A DNA stretch of 64,000 nt, from assembly GCF_009905605.1 (NCBI RefSeq), contig NZ_JAAAKZ010000001.1, forward strand, positions 62,001 through 126,000, given 5' to 3'. Source of the DNA: Runella sp. CRIBMP. GTDB taxonomy: Bacteria; Bacteroidota; Bacteroidia; Cytophagales; Spirosomataceae. The position numbers were made by a program, and so were the translations under genes. Under the pieces are notes generated by a model, which was not told where the DNA came from, ran no database searches, and saw only the letters and a program-made list of their open reading frames with translations. Shown one piece after another: positions 7,599 to 16,542 of this stretch (position 1 is the first letter of the stretch; every line of letters starts with the position of its first letter).

Positions 7599-10500
7599 AT
7601 GGAAAAAAGAGCTTTCTATCATTGGAGTTTTGGGATTGTAATAATGGCGTTGGTAGGCGCTTGTGGTGGCAATATTGAAATACCGCAGGACGTCGAAAAA
7701 GCGGCGGCGAACTTGCCCGAAAAATTGGACTATAACTTACATGTCAAGCCTATTCTGTCAGACCGCTGTTTTGCGTGTCATGGTCCTGATAAGAATAAAC
7801 AAAAAGCTGATTTGCGTTTGGATATTGCCGACGCTGCCTACGACAAAGAATGCGAAAGCGGCCTAAAAGCCATTGTGGCGGGCAATCCTGCCAAAAGCGA
7901 CTTAGTGCATCGTATTTTGTCAGAAGACCCTGAATATGTGATGCCTGAGCCTGCTTCTCACCTGACGCTGTCGGTAGAAGAGAAAGCCATCCTTATCAAA
8001 TGGATTGAGCAAGGGGCGGAGTATAAACCGCACTGGTCATTTGTAGCTCCTGTTAAGCCAGCGTTGCCAAAAGTTAAAAATGAAGGTTGGGTCAAAAATG
8101 ACATTGACCGATTTATCCTTAAAAAATTAGAAGATAAAAATCTGACTGGCAACCCCGAAGCGCCCAAAACCACCCTGCTCCGACGCGTTTATCTGGATTT
8201 AATCGGGTTGCCCCCAACGCCCGAACAAGTCGAAGCCTTTGTAAAAGATACGTCTCCCAATGCTTACGAAAAAGTCGTTAATGAATTATTGAAAAACCCG
8301 CATTTTGGTGAGCACCAAGCCGTCGACTGGCTCGACGTGGCGCGCTATGCCGATACTCACGGTTATCAGGACGATGGTCTGCGCACCATGTGGCCTTACC
8401 GCGATTGGGTCATTAAGGCCTTCAATCGAAACCTAGCGTTTGACCGCTTTGTGACTTGGCAATTGGCAGGGGATATGTTGCCCAACCCACAAAAAGAACA
8501 TCTGATAGCTACGGCCTTCAACCGCAATCATCAGCAGAGTCAGGAGGGAGGAATTGTACCACAAGAATATTTTGTAGAATACGTAGCCGACCGCACCAAT
8601 ACCTTCGGAAAGGCGTTTTTGGGACTGACGGTCGAATGCGCGCGTTGTCACGACCACAAATACGACCCTATCAGTCAGAAAGATTACTATTCATTGTTTG
8701 CGTTTTTCAATAACAACAATGAATACGGTCAAATCCCCTACAACGGTGAGCCTAGCCCAAGCATTACTCTTCCTAAACCTGCAACGGAAAGACAACTGCG
8801 ATTTATCAAAGAGAAGCTTTCTATCGTTGAAAAAACGCAGTTACAAAATGCATCGGCCCTTCGTCAGCGGTTTGAAAAATGGTTAGCTAAGTCTGTACAA
8901 GCACCGCTAATTGCGCCCAAAACGGCTTTGATGATTGATGTGCCGTTTGACTCCATGACGGTGCGCCCAGCGGGAGAAAAGAAAGACAAAAGACGGCCAA
9001 TATTTACAAACTTGGCCAATGATACCCTCAATTTTGAAACCAACGGAGACTTGGATTTTCTGCCCGTCCGAATCAAAAGCCCACGCGGAAAAGGCGTACG
9101 CTTGGTGGGAGAGAGCTATATGCAAATGCGCGGTATCAACGGTTGGGGTCAATACAAAGAAGTGCCGACCATTTCGGGCTTTTTTGAACGAAACCAACCT
9201 TTTACCGTCGGTTTGTGGGTGGGTATCACTGACCCTAAATTCAAAGGCCCCCTCTTTAACCGCAATTTAGGGCCGTTCAACGGCTTTCGAGGCTACGAAT
9301 GTGAGCGTTTGGAAGACGGGCGGCTAGCGTTTCGTTTGAGCAATGTTTGGCCCGACAATGCCATTGATTTTGAAACTGACTACGTGCTCAAAGCCAATCG
9401 TTGGGCGCATCTTACCATGACTTACGATGGTTCAAGCAAAGCCAATGGCCTGAAAGTATATATCAACGGAAAACGAGCCACGGGTCGGGTCATGTCGGAT
9501 GGACTGCGGGAAAGTATGCTTTGGGGGAAAAATCATACCAATTGGGGAGCCGGCGCACCTAATTTTTCCATCGGCCAACGCCACGATTATAACTACAAAG
9601 GCTACGCGGTGGATGAACTCAAGGTCTTTGCCCGTGAGCTAACACCACTGGAAGTTCACAGTGTGATTGGCCAAAAAGATTTTGTGAAAATTGCCCTTCA
9701 AACTCCAAACGAGAAGCGAACCGATTTTCAAAAAGAGGGTCTTTTTGAGTATTTCGTTACCAACATAGATACCGAAAATCAGAAGCTGCTGTCTGAGCGC
9801 AAGCAATTATTGGCGCAAGAAACGGATTTGCTCAATAAAGAGATTGACGTGATGGTGATGCGCGAACGCAAATACCCTCGCAAAGCGCATATTCTGAAAC
9901 GAGGAGCCTACGACGCCGTTGACCAAGAAGTGACGGCGGATACGCCTGACCAATTTTTTAAAATTCCGAAAGAATTACCACGCAACCGCCTAGGGTTAGC
10001 TCAATGGCTGACCCACGAAGGAAATCCGCTTTTTGCGCGCGTAATGGTGAATCGAATGTGGCAACGGTATTTTGGAAAGGGGCTAGTGGTGTCGGCGGAA
10101 GATTTTGGTAATCAGGGAGATTTACCCACACACCTCGAGTTGTTGGATTATTTGGCGGTCAAATTCAGAAATTCTGGCGGCCCGTCGCACGGCGGCCCGT
10201 CGCACGGCTGGAATTATAAGCTGCTGCAAAAGGAAATTGTCATGTCGGCCACCTATCGGCAGTCTTCAGTGGCTAAACCTGAATTATTGGAGTTAGACCC
10301 CAATAATTTATTATACGCCCGAGGTCCAAGTTACCGTATTTCGGCCGAACAAGTGCGGGATGCTGCTTTGGCAGCAAGCGGCTTATTGAGTCCTCACATC
10401 GGCGGCCCAAGTGTGCACCCTTACCAACCCGATGGTATTTGGGAGGCGTTAGCTACGCGGAATGCAGTACAATATATTCAGAATCATGGTGATACGCTGT

Positions 10501-10964
10501 ATCGACGAAGTATGTATACCATTTGGAAGCGTAGCTCTCCACCGCCAATGATGCTTAATTTCGATGCTTCTGAGCGCCATTTTTGCAGTGTAAAGCGCCA
10601 AAAAACGAGTACGCCTCTGCAGGCGCTGGTCACGCTTAACGACCCCCAGTTTGTAGAAGCTGCCAGGGTATTAGCGCAGCAGAGTCTACTGTTAAACAAA
10701 GGTGCAGATAGTAAATCTCAGGCTGTCACTCGCATTTTTATGGCCCTTACGTCCCGTCCGCCGCGAGCGGGTGAGTTGGCAGCCATGACGCAGTTGTACA
10801 ATGAAGAATATCAGGATTTTCTGAAAAACCCTAAGCGCGCAGATGAGCTATTGAAAGTAGGTGAATATCCCGTGGATATGTCCCTTAATAAACAGGAATT
10901 GGCAGCCATGACCATCGTGGCGAGTACCGTAATGAATTTTGATGAGTTTGTGATAAAGAGATGA
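7599..10964 (+). CDS. PSCyt1-DUF1549-LamG-DUF1553 lipoprotein (planctomycete-type)
   Basis: 1121 residues. The signal peptide ends at LVGAC (Cys22), a lipobox. Residues 45-140 hold a PSCyt1 cytochrome-like domain with C57-x-x-C60-H61 (CFACHGPDK). DUF1549 spans about 160-370, including YLDLIGLPPTPEQV and a second CxxCH in CARCHDHKYDPISQ. A LamG/concanavalin-like insert lies about 490-690 (QPFTVGLWVGI, KVYINGKRATG). DUF1553 fills about 790-1110 (NRLGLAQWLTHEGNPLFARV, TPLQALVTLNDPQFVEAA). Such proteins are abundant in Planctomycetes and some Bacteroidota, usually paired with DUF1501 as here (4-base overlap), and are suspected to act in polysaccharide breakdown or redox chemistry at the outer membrane; no function is proven. 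A 15-base tandem duplication lies at 10176-10205. Confidence 0.93.
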   Translation: MEKRAFYHWSFGIVIMALVGACGGNIEIPQDVEKAAANLPEKLDYNLHVKPILSDRCFACHGPDKNKQKADLRLDIADAAYDKECESGLKAIVAGNPAKSDLVHRILSEDPEYVMPEPASHLTLSVEEKAILIKWIEQGAEYKPHWSFVAPVKPALPKVKNEGWVKNDIDRFILKKLEDKNLTGNPEAPKTTLLRRVYLDLIGLPPTPEQVEAFVKDTSPNAYEKVVNELLKNPHFGEHQAVDWLDVARYADTHGYQDDGLRTMWPYRDWVIKAFNRNLAFDRFVTWQLAGDMLPNPQKEHLIATAFNRNHQQSQEGGIVPQEYFVEYVADRTNTFGKAFLGLTVECARCHDHKYDPISQKDYYSLFAFFNNNNEYGQIPYNGEPSPSITLPKPATERQLRFIKEKLSIVEKTQLQNASALRQRFEKWLAKSVQAPLIAPKTALMIDVPFDSMTVRPAGEKKDKRRPIFTNLANDTLNFETNGDLDFLPVRIKSPRGKGVRLVGESYMQMRGINGWGQYKEVPTISGFFERNQPFTVGLWVGITDPKFKGPLFNRNLGPFNGFRGYECERLEDGRLAFRLSNVWPDNAIDFETDYVLKANRWAHLTMTYDGSSKANGLKVYINGKRATGRVMSDGLRESMLWGKNHTNWGAGAPNFSIGQRHDYNYKGYAVDELKVFARELTPLEVHSVIGQKDFVKIALQTPNEKRTDFQKEGLFEYFVTNIDTENQKLLSERKQLLAQETDLLNKEIDVMVMRERKYPRKAHILKRGAYDAVDQEVTADTPDQFFKIPKELPRNRLGLAQWLTHEGNPLFARVMVNRMWQRYFGKGLVVSAEDFGNQGDLPTHLELLDYLAVKFRNSGGPSHGGPSHGWNYKLLQKEIVMSATYRQSSVAKPELLELDPNNLLYARGPSYRISAEQVRDAALAASGLLSPHIGGPSVHPYQPDGIWEALATRNAVQYIQNHGDTLYRRSMYTIWKRSSPPPMMLNFDASERHFCSVKRQKTSTPLQALVTLNDPQFVEAARVLAQQSLLLNKGADSKSQAVTRIFMALTSRPPRAGELAAMTQLYNEEYQDFLKNPKRADELLKVGEYPVDMSLNKQELAAMTIVASTVMNFDEFVIKR
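10176..10205 (+). repeat. 15-base tandem duplication coding GGPSH twice
   Basis: The same 15 bases occur at 10176-10190 and 10191-10205, in frame, giving GGPSHGGPSH inside the DUF1553 domain. The unit is GC-rich compared with its surroundings. It adds five residues without breaking the frame, which suggests a recent slippage event in a surface loop. Confidence 0.85.
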
Positions 10965-12421
10965 AAAACGCACTGGAAGAATTCGAACAACATACCCACG
11001 ACCAACTCAGTCGTCGGAATTTTTTGTCGCGTACCAGCATTGGCTTAGGGGCGGCGGCTTTTTCGTCGTTGTTGGGAACAAATCAAGCGCAGGCTGCGAC
11101 TGGTCCTGGGGGAGCTTTGGGGAAACCACATTTTCCTCCTAAGGTAAAACGCGTCATTTATCTGCACCAAAGCGGCGCGCCTTCGCAGTTGGAACTGTTT
11201 GATTATAAGCCCAAACTGGAACAAATGTGGGGCAAAGACCTGCCCGAGTCTGTTCGGAAAGGCCAACGCCTCACGGGCATGACTGCCGGGCAAAGTAGCT
11301 TTCCGTTGGCGGCATCGTATTATAAATTTGCCCAACACGGCCAAAGCAAAATGTGGGTTAGTGAGTTGTTGCCTTATATTTCTAAAGTCACCGATGAGGC
11401 CACTTTTATCCGTTCCATGCATACCGAGGCCATCAACCACGACCCCGCCATTACGTTTTTTCAAACGGGGAGTCAGCAGGGCGGAAGGCCTTCTTTTGGC
11501 TCTTGGGTAAGTTATGGCTTGGGTTCAGACAACCAGAATCTGCCTTCGTTTGTGGTATTGCTGTCCAAAGGGCGCGGTGGTGATCAGCCATTATATGCTA
11601 AATTGTGGTCAAATGGTTTTCTGCCTTCCGTGCATCAGGGCGTCGTGTTTCGCTCAGGGCCCGACCCAGTCTTTTACCTAAACAATCCTGCAGGTATCGA
11701 CCGCATGAGCCGCCGACGGATGTTGGATTATTTGGCAAAAATGCATCAGGAACAATACAAACAGATTCTTGACCCCGAAATCAACAGCCGCATGGCGCAG
11801 TACGAAATGGCCTATCGGATGCAAACGGCTGTACCCGAAACAATGGATATATCCAAAGAGCCCGACTATATTTTTGATATGTACGGTCCCGAAGCCAAAA
11901 AAGCGGGGACGTTTGCTGCTAACTGCCTGTTGGCGCGAAAACTGGCCGAGAAAGGCGTGAAATTCATTCAGCTCTATCATCAGGGATGGGACCAACACGG
12001 CAATCTCCCTAATGACATTAAAACCATGGCTAAGTCGGTCGACCAACCTTCGGCAGCGTTGGTGATGGACTTGAAACAGCGTGGTTTGTTGGATGATACC
12101 CTCGTTATTTGGGGCGGCGAGTTTGGTCGAGGCTCTTATTCGCAGGGGAAACTCACCAAAGAAAACTACGGCCGCGATCACCACCCGCGTTGCTTTACCA
12201 TTTGGATGGCGGGAGCAGGGGTGAAAAAGGGCTACATTCATGGAGAAACCGACGATTTTAGTTATAATATTGTACGTGACCCAGTCCACGTACATGATTT
12301 TCAGGCCACGGTCATGCACTTGTTGGGAATTGACCATGAGCAGCTTACGTTCAAGTCGCAAGGCCGACGCTACCGCCTGACCGATGTACACGGAAAAGTT
12401 GTGAAACCTATTTTGGCGTAA
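10961..12421 (+). CDS. DUF1501 protein, Tat-exported, sulfatase-like fold
   Basis: 486 residues. The start ATG overlaps the upstream TGA (ATGA). A twin-arginine signal SRRNFLSRTSIGLG at 17-30 followed by a hydrophobic stretch and AQA predicts export of the folded protein. DUF1501 belongs to the alkaline phosphatase/sulfatase superfamily by fold; seen here are RVIYLHQSGAPSQLELFDYK near residue 66 and the late DDTLVIWGGEFGRG and DHHPRCFTIWMAGAG motifs that form the family core. The partner upstream is the DUF1549/DUF1553 lipoprotein, the standard pairing. A hydrolase role on sulfated or phosphorylated substrates is suggested by the fold alone. Confidence 0.93.
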   Translation: MKNALEEFEQHTHDQLSRRNFLSRTSIGLGAAAFSSLLGTNQAQAATGPGGALGKPHFPPKVKRVIYLHQSGAPSQLELFDYKPKLEQMWGKDLPESVRKGQRLTGMTAGQSSFPLAASYYKFAQHGQSKMWVSELLPYISKVTDEATFIRSMHTEAINHDPAITFFQTGSQQGGRPSFGSWVSYGLGSDNQNLPSFVVLLSKGRGGDQPLYAKLWSNGFLPSVHQGVVFRSGPDPVFYLNNPAGIDRMSRRRMLDYLAKMHQEQYKQILDPEINSRMAQYEMAYRMQTAVPETMDISKEPDYIFDMYGPEAKKAGTFAANCLLARKLAEKGVKFIQLYHQGWDQHGNLPNDIKTMAKSVDQPSAALVMDLKQRGLLDDTLVIWGGEFGRGSYSQGKLTKENYGRDHHPRCFTIWMAGAGVKKGYIHGETDDFSYNIVRDPVHVHDFQATVMHLLGIDHEQLTFKSQGRRYRLTDVHGKVVKPILA

Positions 12422-12441
12422 CTTTCTCACGCTCAAATGTC

Positions 12442-12474
12442 AAAAAGCACAGGGGTGATTCTTGTGCTTTTTTT
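12442..12474 (+). terminator. rho-independent terminator after the DUF1501 gene
   Basis: Stem AAAAAGCACA at 12442-12451 pairs with TGTGCTTTTT from 12463 and is followed by a T-run, 20 bases after the DUF1501 stop. Confidence 0.8.
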
Positions 12475-12524
12475 AACATTTTTTTAGACGTTTAGGAGTC
12501 AATAATTTTTTCAAACGGGCGTTG

Positions 12525-12547
12525 TTAGAGTGAACTATCCACTCTAA
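12525..12547 (+). promoter_or_regulatory. perfect 8-bp inverted repeat just before the barrel-like protein gene
   Basis: TTAGAGTG at 12525-12532 and CACTCTAA at 12540-12547 flank a 7-base spacer and end 11 bases before the ATG at 12559. Position fits an operator or a leader hairpin that controls ribosome access. Only sequence symmetry supports it. Confidence 0.4.
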
Positions 12548-12558
12548 TCTTACACGCC

Positions 12559-13722
12559 ATGAAACACAGCTTTACATTAGGCCTTCTGTTACTTTTTACT
12601 GCGGCCTTTGCCCAAACCGAAAAAGGAAATTCTTTTATTTCCGGCAATATTTCAACGGGGTATTCTTCAAATATCTACCCTAAGAATACTTCTAATACAT
12701 CCGGTACCTTTTCACTTTCCTCGGGAATTTCCTACGGAAAGTTTATTAAAGATGATGTTCTATGGCGTATCGGAGTATCTGAAACCTTTAGTAGGAACTA
12801 CTGGAAAAATAATAATTCAAAACTTTCTAACCCTTATGGCTCACTTTCACTTAATTCGAGCGGGCTTTATTTTTTTGGGAAAGAGCGTTGGCGAGGGTTT
12901 GTAGGAGGGGGGCTTAGTATTTCTGGAAGCTTTTTTAACATTAAGCAAAGCGTTGATGGTAAACAGGAGCTGATCTCTAAAGAACGAAATTTTTCAATTC
13001 AACCTCTTTTTGAAGCCGGTGCACTTTATTTTTTTAATAAACATTTAGCTATCCAACTATCAACTACCTCCAATACCTTTCCTCTCAACAGCTATGGTTT
13101 TTCTACGGGATTACTTTACTGGATTAAGCCTACTTCGTTTGAGGCTGAGACCAAAGAGCTGTCTATTTTAAATAAAGGGGGATGGACTTTGGGTGCAGGT
13201 TTTGATGTGGATACGCGTCGATTAAGAAATAATCTTTCTAACCAATCCTCGAATCCAATGCAAACTGGTGAAAGTGAGACGAATATATCTCTGCAGGTAG
13301 GAAAGTTTATCAAGAATAGAACGATGATTGGAGTAAGAATGGGATATAGTAAAAATTATTCTGAAGTCACTTCTACGCCCCAAATTCTCACTAAAAGAAG
13401 TATGTATCGAGTAGGTGTTTTTAGGAAGAAATATCTTTTTACTACGCGTCTTACCCCTTATTGGGAAGTTGAGCTCAACTATATACGCAATAATCAAGAA
13501 CAAAAAGATGCTTCTAATTTTTCAACTACTCACTTTAATACCTTCGAACTCCGACCCAATATAGGGTTGGCCTATTTGATCAGTAACCATTTTTTAGTGG
13601 AAACCCAGTTGGCTGACCTATTGGTCAGTTATGGTACCCAGGCCAATTCAGAGTATAAAAACTGGAGCGCAAACCTAAGCGGCGGCCTTCGACCCAATCT
13701 ACGTTTATCCTACGTATTCTAA
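12559..13722 (+). CDS. exported protein, probable outer-membrane beta-barrel, unknown function
   Basis: 387 residues with a clear type I signal peptide (LGLLLLFTAAFAQ, cleavage after residue 19). The mature part alternates polar and aromatic residues in short strands rich in Gly, Ser, Tyr and Phe, such as GSLSLNSSGLYFFG, GFVGGGLSISGSFF and TRLTPYWEVELNYI, and ends in LRLSYVF, a terminal Phe pattern typical of outer-membrane barrels. I do not recognise a named family. It stands alone between two strong terminators, with its own short leader containing an 8-bp inverted repeat, so it is probably a single-gene transcript. Base use is more A/T-rich than its neighbours. A structural, porin-like or sensing role is possible; none can be chosen. 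Confidence 0.7.
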   Translation: MKHSFTLGLLLLFTAAFAQTEKGNSFISGNISTGYSSNIYPKNTSNTSGTFSLSSGISYGKFIKDDVLWRIGVSETFSRNYWKNNNSKLSNPYGSLSLNSSGLYFFGKERWRGFVGGGLSISGSFFNIKQSVDGKQELISKERNFSIQPLFEAGALYFFNKHLAIQLSTTSNTFPLNSYGFSTGLLYWIKPTSFEAETKELSILNKGGWTLGAGFDVDTRRLRNNLSNQSSNPMQTGESETNISLQVGKFIKNRTMIGVRMGYSKNYSEVTSTPQILTKRSMYRVGVFRKKYLFTTRLTPYWEVELNYIRNNQEQKDASNFSTTHFNTFELRPNIGLAYLISNHFLVETQLADLLVSYGTQANSEYKNWSANLSGGLRPNLRLSYVF

Positions 13723-13725
13723 CAA

Positions 13726-13764
13726 AAAACAGAGCAGGCACCCGTGAGTGCCTGCTCTGTTTTT
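13726..13764. terminator. bidirectional terminator between convergent genes
   Basis: AACAGAGCAGGCAC and GTGCCTGCTCTGTT are exact reverse complements around a CCGTGA loop, with A-run before and T-run after. It serves both the barrel-like gene and ftsY on the opposite strand. Confidence 0.9.
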
Positions 13765-13788
13765 ACTATTATATTTGCGGGCTATTGC

Positions 13789-14745
13789 TTATTTTTTAAA
13801 CAACGAATCTACAAATTGAGCGCGGTCAAATACCTGTAAATCATCCATTTTTTCGCCTACTCCGATGTATTTGACAGGGATTTTGAACTCGTCCGAAATT
13901 CCGATTACTACGCCACCTTTGGCCGTGCCGTCTAGTTTGGTAATGGCTAAGGCCGTTACGTCGGTGGCTTTGGTAAACTCACGGGCCTGAATAACGGCAT
14001 TTTGGCCCGTACTTCCATCCAGGACCAACAGCACTTCATGCGGTGCTTCGGGCAGCAACTTCTGCATGACGCGTTTGATTTTTGACAGCTCGTTCATCAA
14101 ATTGACTTTGGTGTGAAGGCGACCTGCTGTGTCAATGATGACTACATCGGCGTTCATTTCCACGCCTTTTTTTACGGCATCGTGCGCCACGGCGGCAGGG
14201 TCGGTGTTCATGCCGTGGTCAATGACCAATACTCCCGCGCGCTGACCCCAAGTTTTGAGTTGGTCCACAGCGGCCGCTCGAAAGGTATCTCCCGCGCCTA
14301 AAACTACTTTTTTGCCGCGTTTTGTAAATTGATGGGCGAGCTTACCGATGGTGGTGGTTTTGCCCGCGCCGTTTACACCTACGACCATAATGACGTATGG
14401 TTTTGGCAAGTTTTCGGTCTCAAAACTGTCTTTAAAATCCAGCGATTTATTTTCTGTCAGTAAAGTGGCGATTTCGTCACGCAGGATACTGTCAAGTTCT
14501 GAGGTGCCAGTGTATTTATCGCGCGCTACGCGCTCTTCAATTCGCTTTATAATCTTGACCGTTGTACCCACGCCCACGTCAGAACTGATCAGAATATCTT
14601 CCAATTCATCGAGTACGTCTTCATCAACGGTAGATTTCCCTACAATTGCCCGGCTGATTTTTCCAAAGATACTTTCCTTAGATTTTTCCAGTCCTTTATC
14701 AAGCGATTCTTTTTTCTCTTTAGAGAAGAAATCAAATAAACCCAT
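13789..14745 (-). CDS. ftsY: signal recognition particle receptor FtsY
   Basis: 318 residues from the ATG at 14745 (MGLFDFFSKEKK), the usual short Bacteroidota N-terminus without the long acidic A domain of E. coli. The NG domain is complete: P-loop GVNGAGKT at 123-130, DTFRAAAVDQL, DTAGRLHTKVNLM, TKLDGTAKGG and a closing GVGEKMDDLQVF. It is the GTPase that docks ribosome-SRP complexes at the membrane for co-translational insertion, working with Ffh and SecYEG. It lies downstream of rpmG and DUF4295 on the same strand, the conserved Bacteroidota order, but a terminator precedes it, so it likely also has its own promoter. Frames upstream of 14745 are non-coding in look. Confidence 0.97.
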   Translation of the reverse strand: MGLFDFFSKEKKESLDKGLEKSKESIFGKISRAIVGKSTVDEDVLDELEDILISSDVGVGTTVKIIKRIEERVARDKYTGTSELDSILRDEIATLLTENKSLDFKDSFETENLPKPYVIMVVGVNGAGKTTTIGKLAHQFTKRGKKVVLGAGDTFRAAAVDQLKTWGQRAGVLVIDHGMNTDPAAVAHDAVKKGVEMNADVVIIDTAGRLHTKVNLMNELSKIKRVMQKLLPEAPHEVLLVLDGSTGQNAVIQAREFTKATDVTALAITKLDGTAKGGVVIGISDEFKIPVKYIGVGEKMDDLQVFDRAQFVDSLFKK

Positions 14746-14862
14746 AGTACGTAGCGGCCCGTGCGGCAGTTTATAGTTTACGGCCAACAACGCTCGGCAG
14801 AATAAATAAATTCGGAGGGTTGCTGGAGAACACACAAATAGAAAACGCACAAATATAAAAAC

Positions 14863-14888
14863 AAAAAAAGTCCCTTATCGGGACTTTA
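14863..14888 (-). terminator. terminator after DUF4295
   Basis: AAAGTCCC (14867-14874) and GGGACTTT (14880-14887) form a stem with a 5-base loop; read on the minus strand it is followed by seven T. It lies between DUF4295 and ftsY. Confidence 0.8.
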
Positions 14889-14920
14889 TCAAATATCGTT
14901 ATGGTAACAGAGGTTGCGGA

Positions 14921-15073
14921 CTAGTTTTTCAACGCAGCCTGTACTTCGTCGGTAGGAACGATAACCTCCTTAAATGTGTAAGCGCCAGTCTTTGGTGATT
15001 TAATTGCTTGAATCACTTTGGCGTAAGTCTTACCACCTTCTTTTTTCAGGGTTGCAACTACTTTCTTTGCCAT
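14921..15073 (-). CDS. DUF4295 small ribosome-associated protein
   Basis: A 50-residue gene beginning MAKKVVATLKKEGGK and ending VQAALKN, ATG at 15073, TAG at 14921-14923. It is small, basic at the start and matches the Bacteroidota-specific DUF4295 family, which is always found next to the ribosomal protein genes rpmB/rpmG and ftsY. The start lies 84 bases after the rpmG stop on the same strand. By guilt of association it is probably a ribosomal accessory protein; DUF4295 proteins have no role known to me beyond this linkage. A strong terminator follows it. Confidence 0.9.
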   Translation of the reverse strand: MAKKVVATLKKEGGKTYAKVIQAIKSPKTGAYTFKEVIVPTDEVQAALKN

Positions 15074-15157
15074 TGTTGTATAAGTTAAAATTGTTAATTG
15101 TTAACGGTCAGTCAGTTAACAGCACTTGTTGACTATTAACGATGAACAAATAACGAA

Positions 15158-15340
15158 TTATTTAATTTCTTTATGAACCGTTACTTTTTTCAAATACGGA
15201 TTGTATTTCTTAAACTCCATACGTCCTGGAGTATTTTTGCGGTTCTTAGTTGTGATGTAACGTGACATCCCTGGAACGCCCGATTCTTTCTGCGCTGTGC
15301 ATTCCAAAATTACTTGTATTCTGTTACCTTTCTTTGCCAT
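15158..15340 (-). CDS. rpmG: 50S ribosomal protein bL33
   Basis: 60 residues, [20 protein letters not shown] at the start and the conserved [19 protein letters not shown] core, full length for bL33. It is the single-Cys type (Cys14), without the four zinc-binding Cys of C+ paralogues. In many Bacteroidota rpmB (bL28) precedes it; here rpmB is absent and the gene is first in its transcript, with an excellent promoter match just upstream at 15370-15400. It is followed by DUF4295 and then ftsY. Confidence 0.97.
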   Translation of the reverse strand: MAKKGNRIQVILECTAQKESGVPGMSRYITTKNRKNTPGRMEFKKYNPYLKKVTVHKEIK

Positions 15341-15369
15341 TGCTTTACGTCAAATTTGAAAACGGAGTG

Positions 15370-15400
15370 CAAAGTTACAGATAGTCAAGCAGAAGACAAA
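15370..15400 (-). promoter_or_regulatory. promoter of rpmG (TTTG-N19-TAACTTTG)
   Basis: On the minus strand TTTG (plus 15397-15400) is followed after exactly 19 bases by TAACTTTG (plus 15370-15377), an ideal Bacteroidota housekeeping promoter. The expected start leaves a leader of about 25 bases to the rpmG ATG. Confidence 0.8.
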
Positions 15401-15434
15401 ATAATTTCTTAAAATTTCAGCAAAAATATTTATC

Positions 15435-15442
15435 TACCTTTG
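15435..15442 (+). promoter_or_regulatory. -7 promoter element TACCTTTG of the PhoR-like kinase gene
   Basis: Exact TAnnTTTG match 18 bases before the ATG at 15461. The -33 region is AT-rich but has no clean TTTG. It is divergent from the rpmG promoter 58 bases away. Confidence 0.6.
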
Positions 15443-15460
15443 CGCTGAAAATCATTCATT

Positions 15461-16495
15461 ATGCGTATCAACCCGCGTATCACCGCTTTATTGTTGGCTT
15501 TGGCTATTTCAGGCATCACAGTGGCCTTCCTTTCGTTTGTCAGCGGCACCACCCTGAGCATGCTTTTTGTGTCGGGAGTTGCTGGTTTTTTTGGGGCATT
15601 TTTTCTGATTTTATACGCTATTGAGATTTTGGTGTACCGCGAAGTCACCAAAATGCACGAAACCATTCAGCGCCTTAAATTGAAGGACTTTAGTTTTCCC
15701 CGTAAAAACATTGTCAGTGACCCCAATCCCCTCAAAAAACTGAATCAGGAGATTTTTGTCTATGTGGCCCGCAAACAGCAGGAAATAGATGAATTGAAGA
15801 AAATGGAGGTTTTTAGGCGGGAGTTTCTGGCCGATGTTTCGCACGAGCTGAAAACCCCCATTTTTGCCGCCCAGGGGTTCATTCATACCTTATTGGACGG
15901 GGCAATGGATGATGAGAAAGTGCGGGATAAATTTCTGCAAAAAGCTGCTAAAAGTTTAGACGGACTGGATGCCTTGGTCAAAGATTTGGTGGCGCTTTCA
16001 CAAATGGAAACGGGCGAAATCAGAATGCGCAAAGACCGCGTCGATTTGCGGTTAATTACCCTAGAAGTGTGCGAGCAGCTCGAAAACAAGGCCAATCAGC
16101 GGAATACAGTTCTTAAAATAAAACCCGACCGAATGCTGCATGTGTGGGTAAAAGCAGACCCGCAGCGGATAAGCCAGGTAATGACAAACCTCATCGAAAA
16201 TGCCATTAAATACGGAAATGACAATGGCAAGGTAATTGTACATTTTGAGGAAGATAAAAAACATTTTCTCGTAACCGTGCGTGACAATGGCCCGGGGATT
16301 CCGCCCGAACATTTGTCGCGGATTTTTGAGCGATTTTATCGGGTAGACAAAAGTCGCTCAAAAGAAAAAGGAGGAACTGGCCTGGGATTAGCCATCGTAA
16401 AGCATATAATTAACGCTCACGGTTCAAAAATTACGGTTACGAGTAAGATAGATAAAGGAACCACGTTTACGTTTAAATTAGACAAAGCGGATTGA
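15461..16495 (+). CDS. PhoR-like sensor histidine kinase, orphan
   Basis: 344 residues. Two close membrane helices at about 7-26 and 31-58 leave almost no periplasmic loop, so the signal is probably sensed in the membrane or cytoplasm. A linker leads to the HisKA motif FLADVSHELKTPIFAAQGF with His128, then N box NLIENAIKYG, G1 DNGPGIP, F box RFYRVDKSRS and G2 GGTGLGLAIVKHI. All catalytic motifs are intact. This is the PhoR/ResE class with the usual TPI/TPL after the His. No response regulator adjoins: rpmG is divergent and a sugar epimerase follows after 161 bases. Its partner must be encoded elsewhere. Confidence 0.92.
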   Translation: MRINPRITALLLALAISGITVAFLSFVSGTTLSMLFVSGVAGFFGAFFLILYAIEILVYREVTKMHETIQRLKLKDFSFPRKNIVSDPNPLKKLNQEIFVYVARKQQEIDELKKMEVFRREFLADVSHELKTPIFAAQGFIHTLLDGAMDDEKVRDKFLQKAAKSLDGLDALVKDLVALSQMETGEIRMRKDRVDLRLITLEVCEQLENKANQRNTVLKIKPDRMLHVWVKADPQRISQVMTNLIENAIKYGNDNGKVIVHFEEDKKHFLVTVRDNGPGIPPEHLSRIFERFYRVDKSRSKEKGGTGLGLAIVKHIINAHGSKITVTSKIDKGTTFTFKLDKAD

Positions 16496-16542
16496 TTCAA
16501 AGACACTATTTATCCTATTCATAAACATGGTCTCTAGATGTA

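Noticed and set aside
8864-9197. Antisense frames inside the DUF1549/DUF1553 gene
   Set aside because: Shadow frames with no conserved motif, overlapped fully by a strong gene.
10176-10205. Start of a CRISPR-like or VNTR array
   Set aside because: Only two copies directly adjacent, in frame, without spacers.
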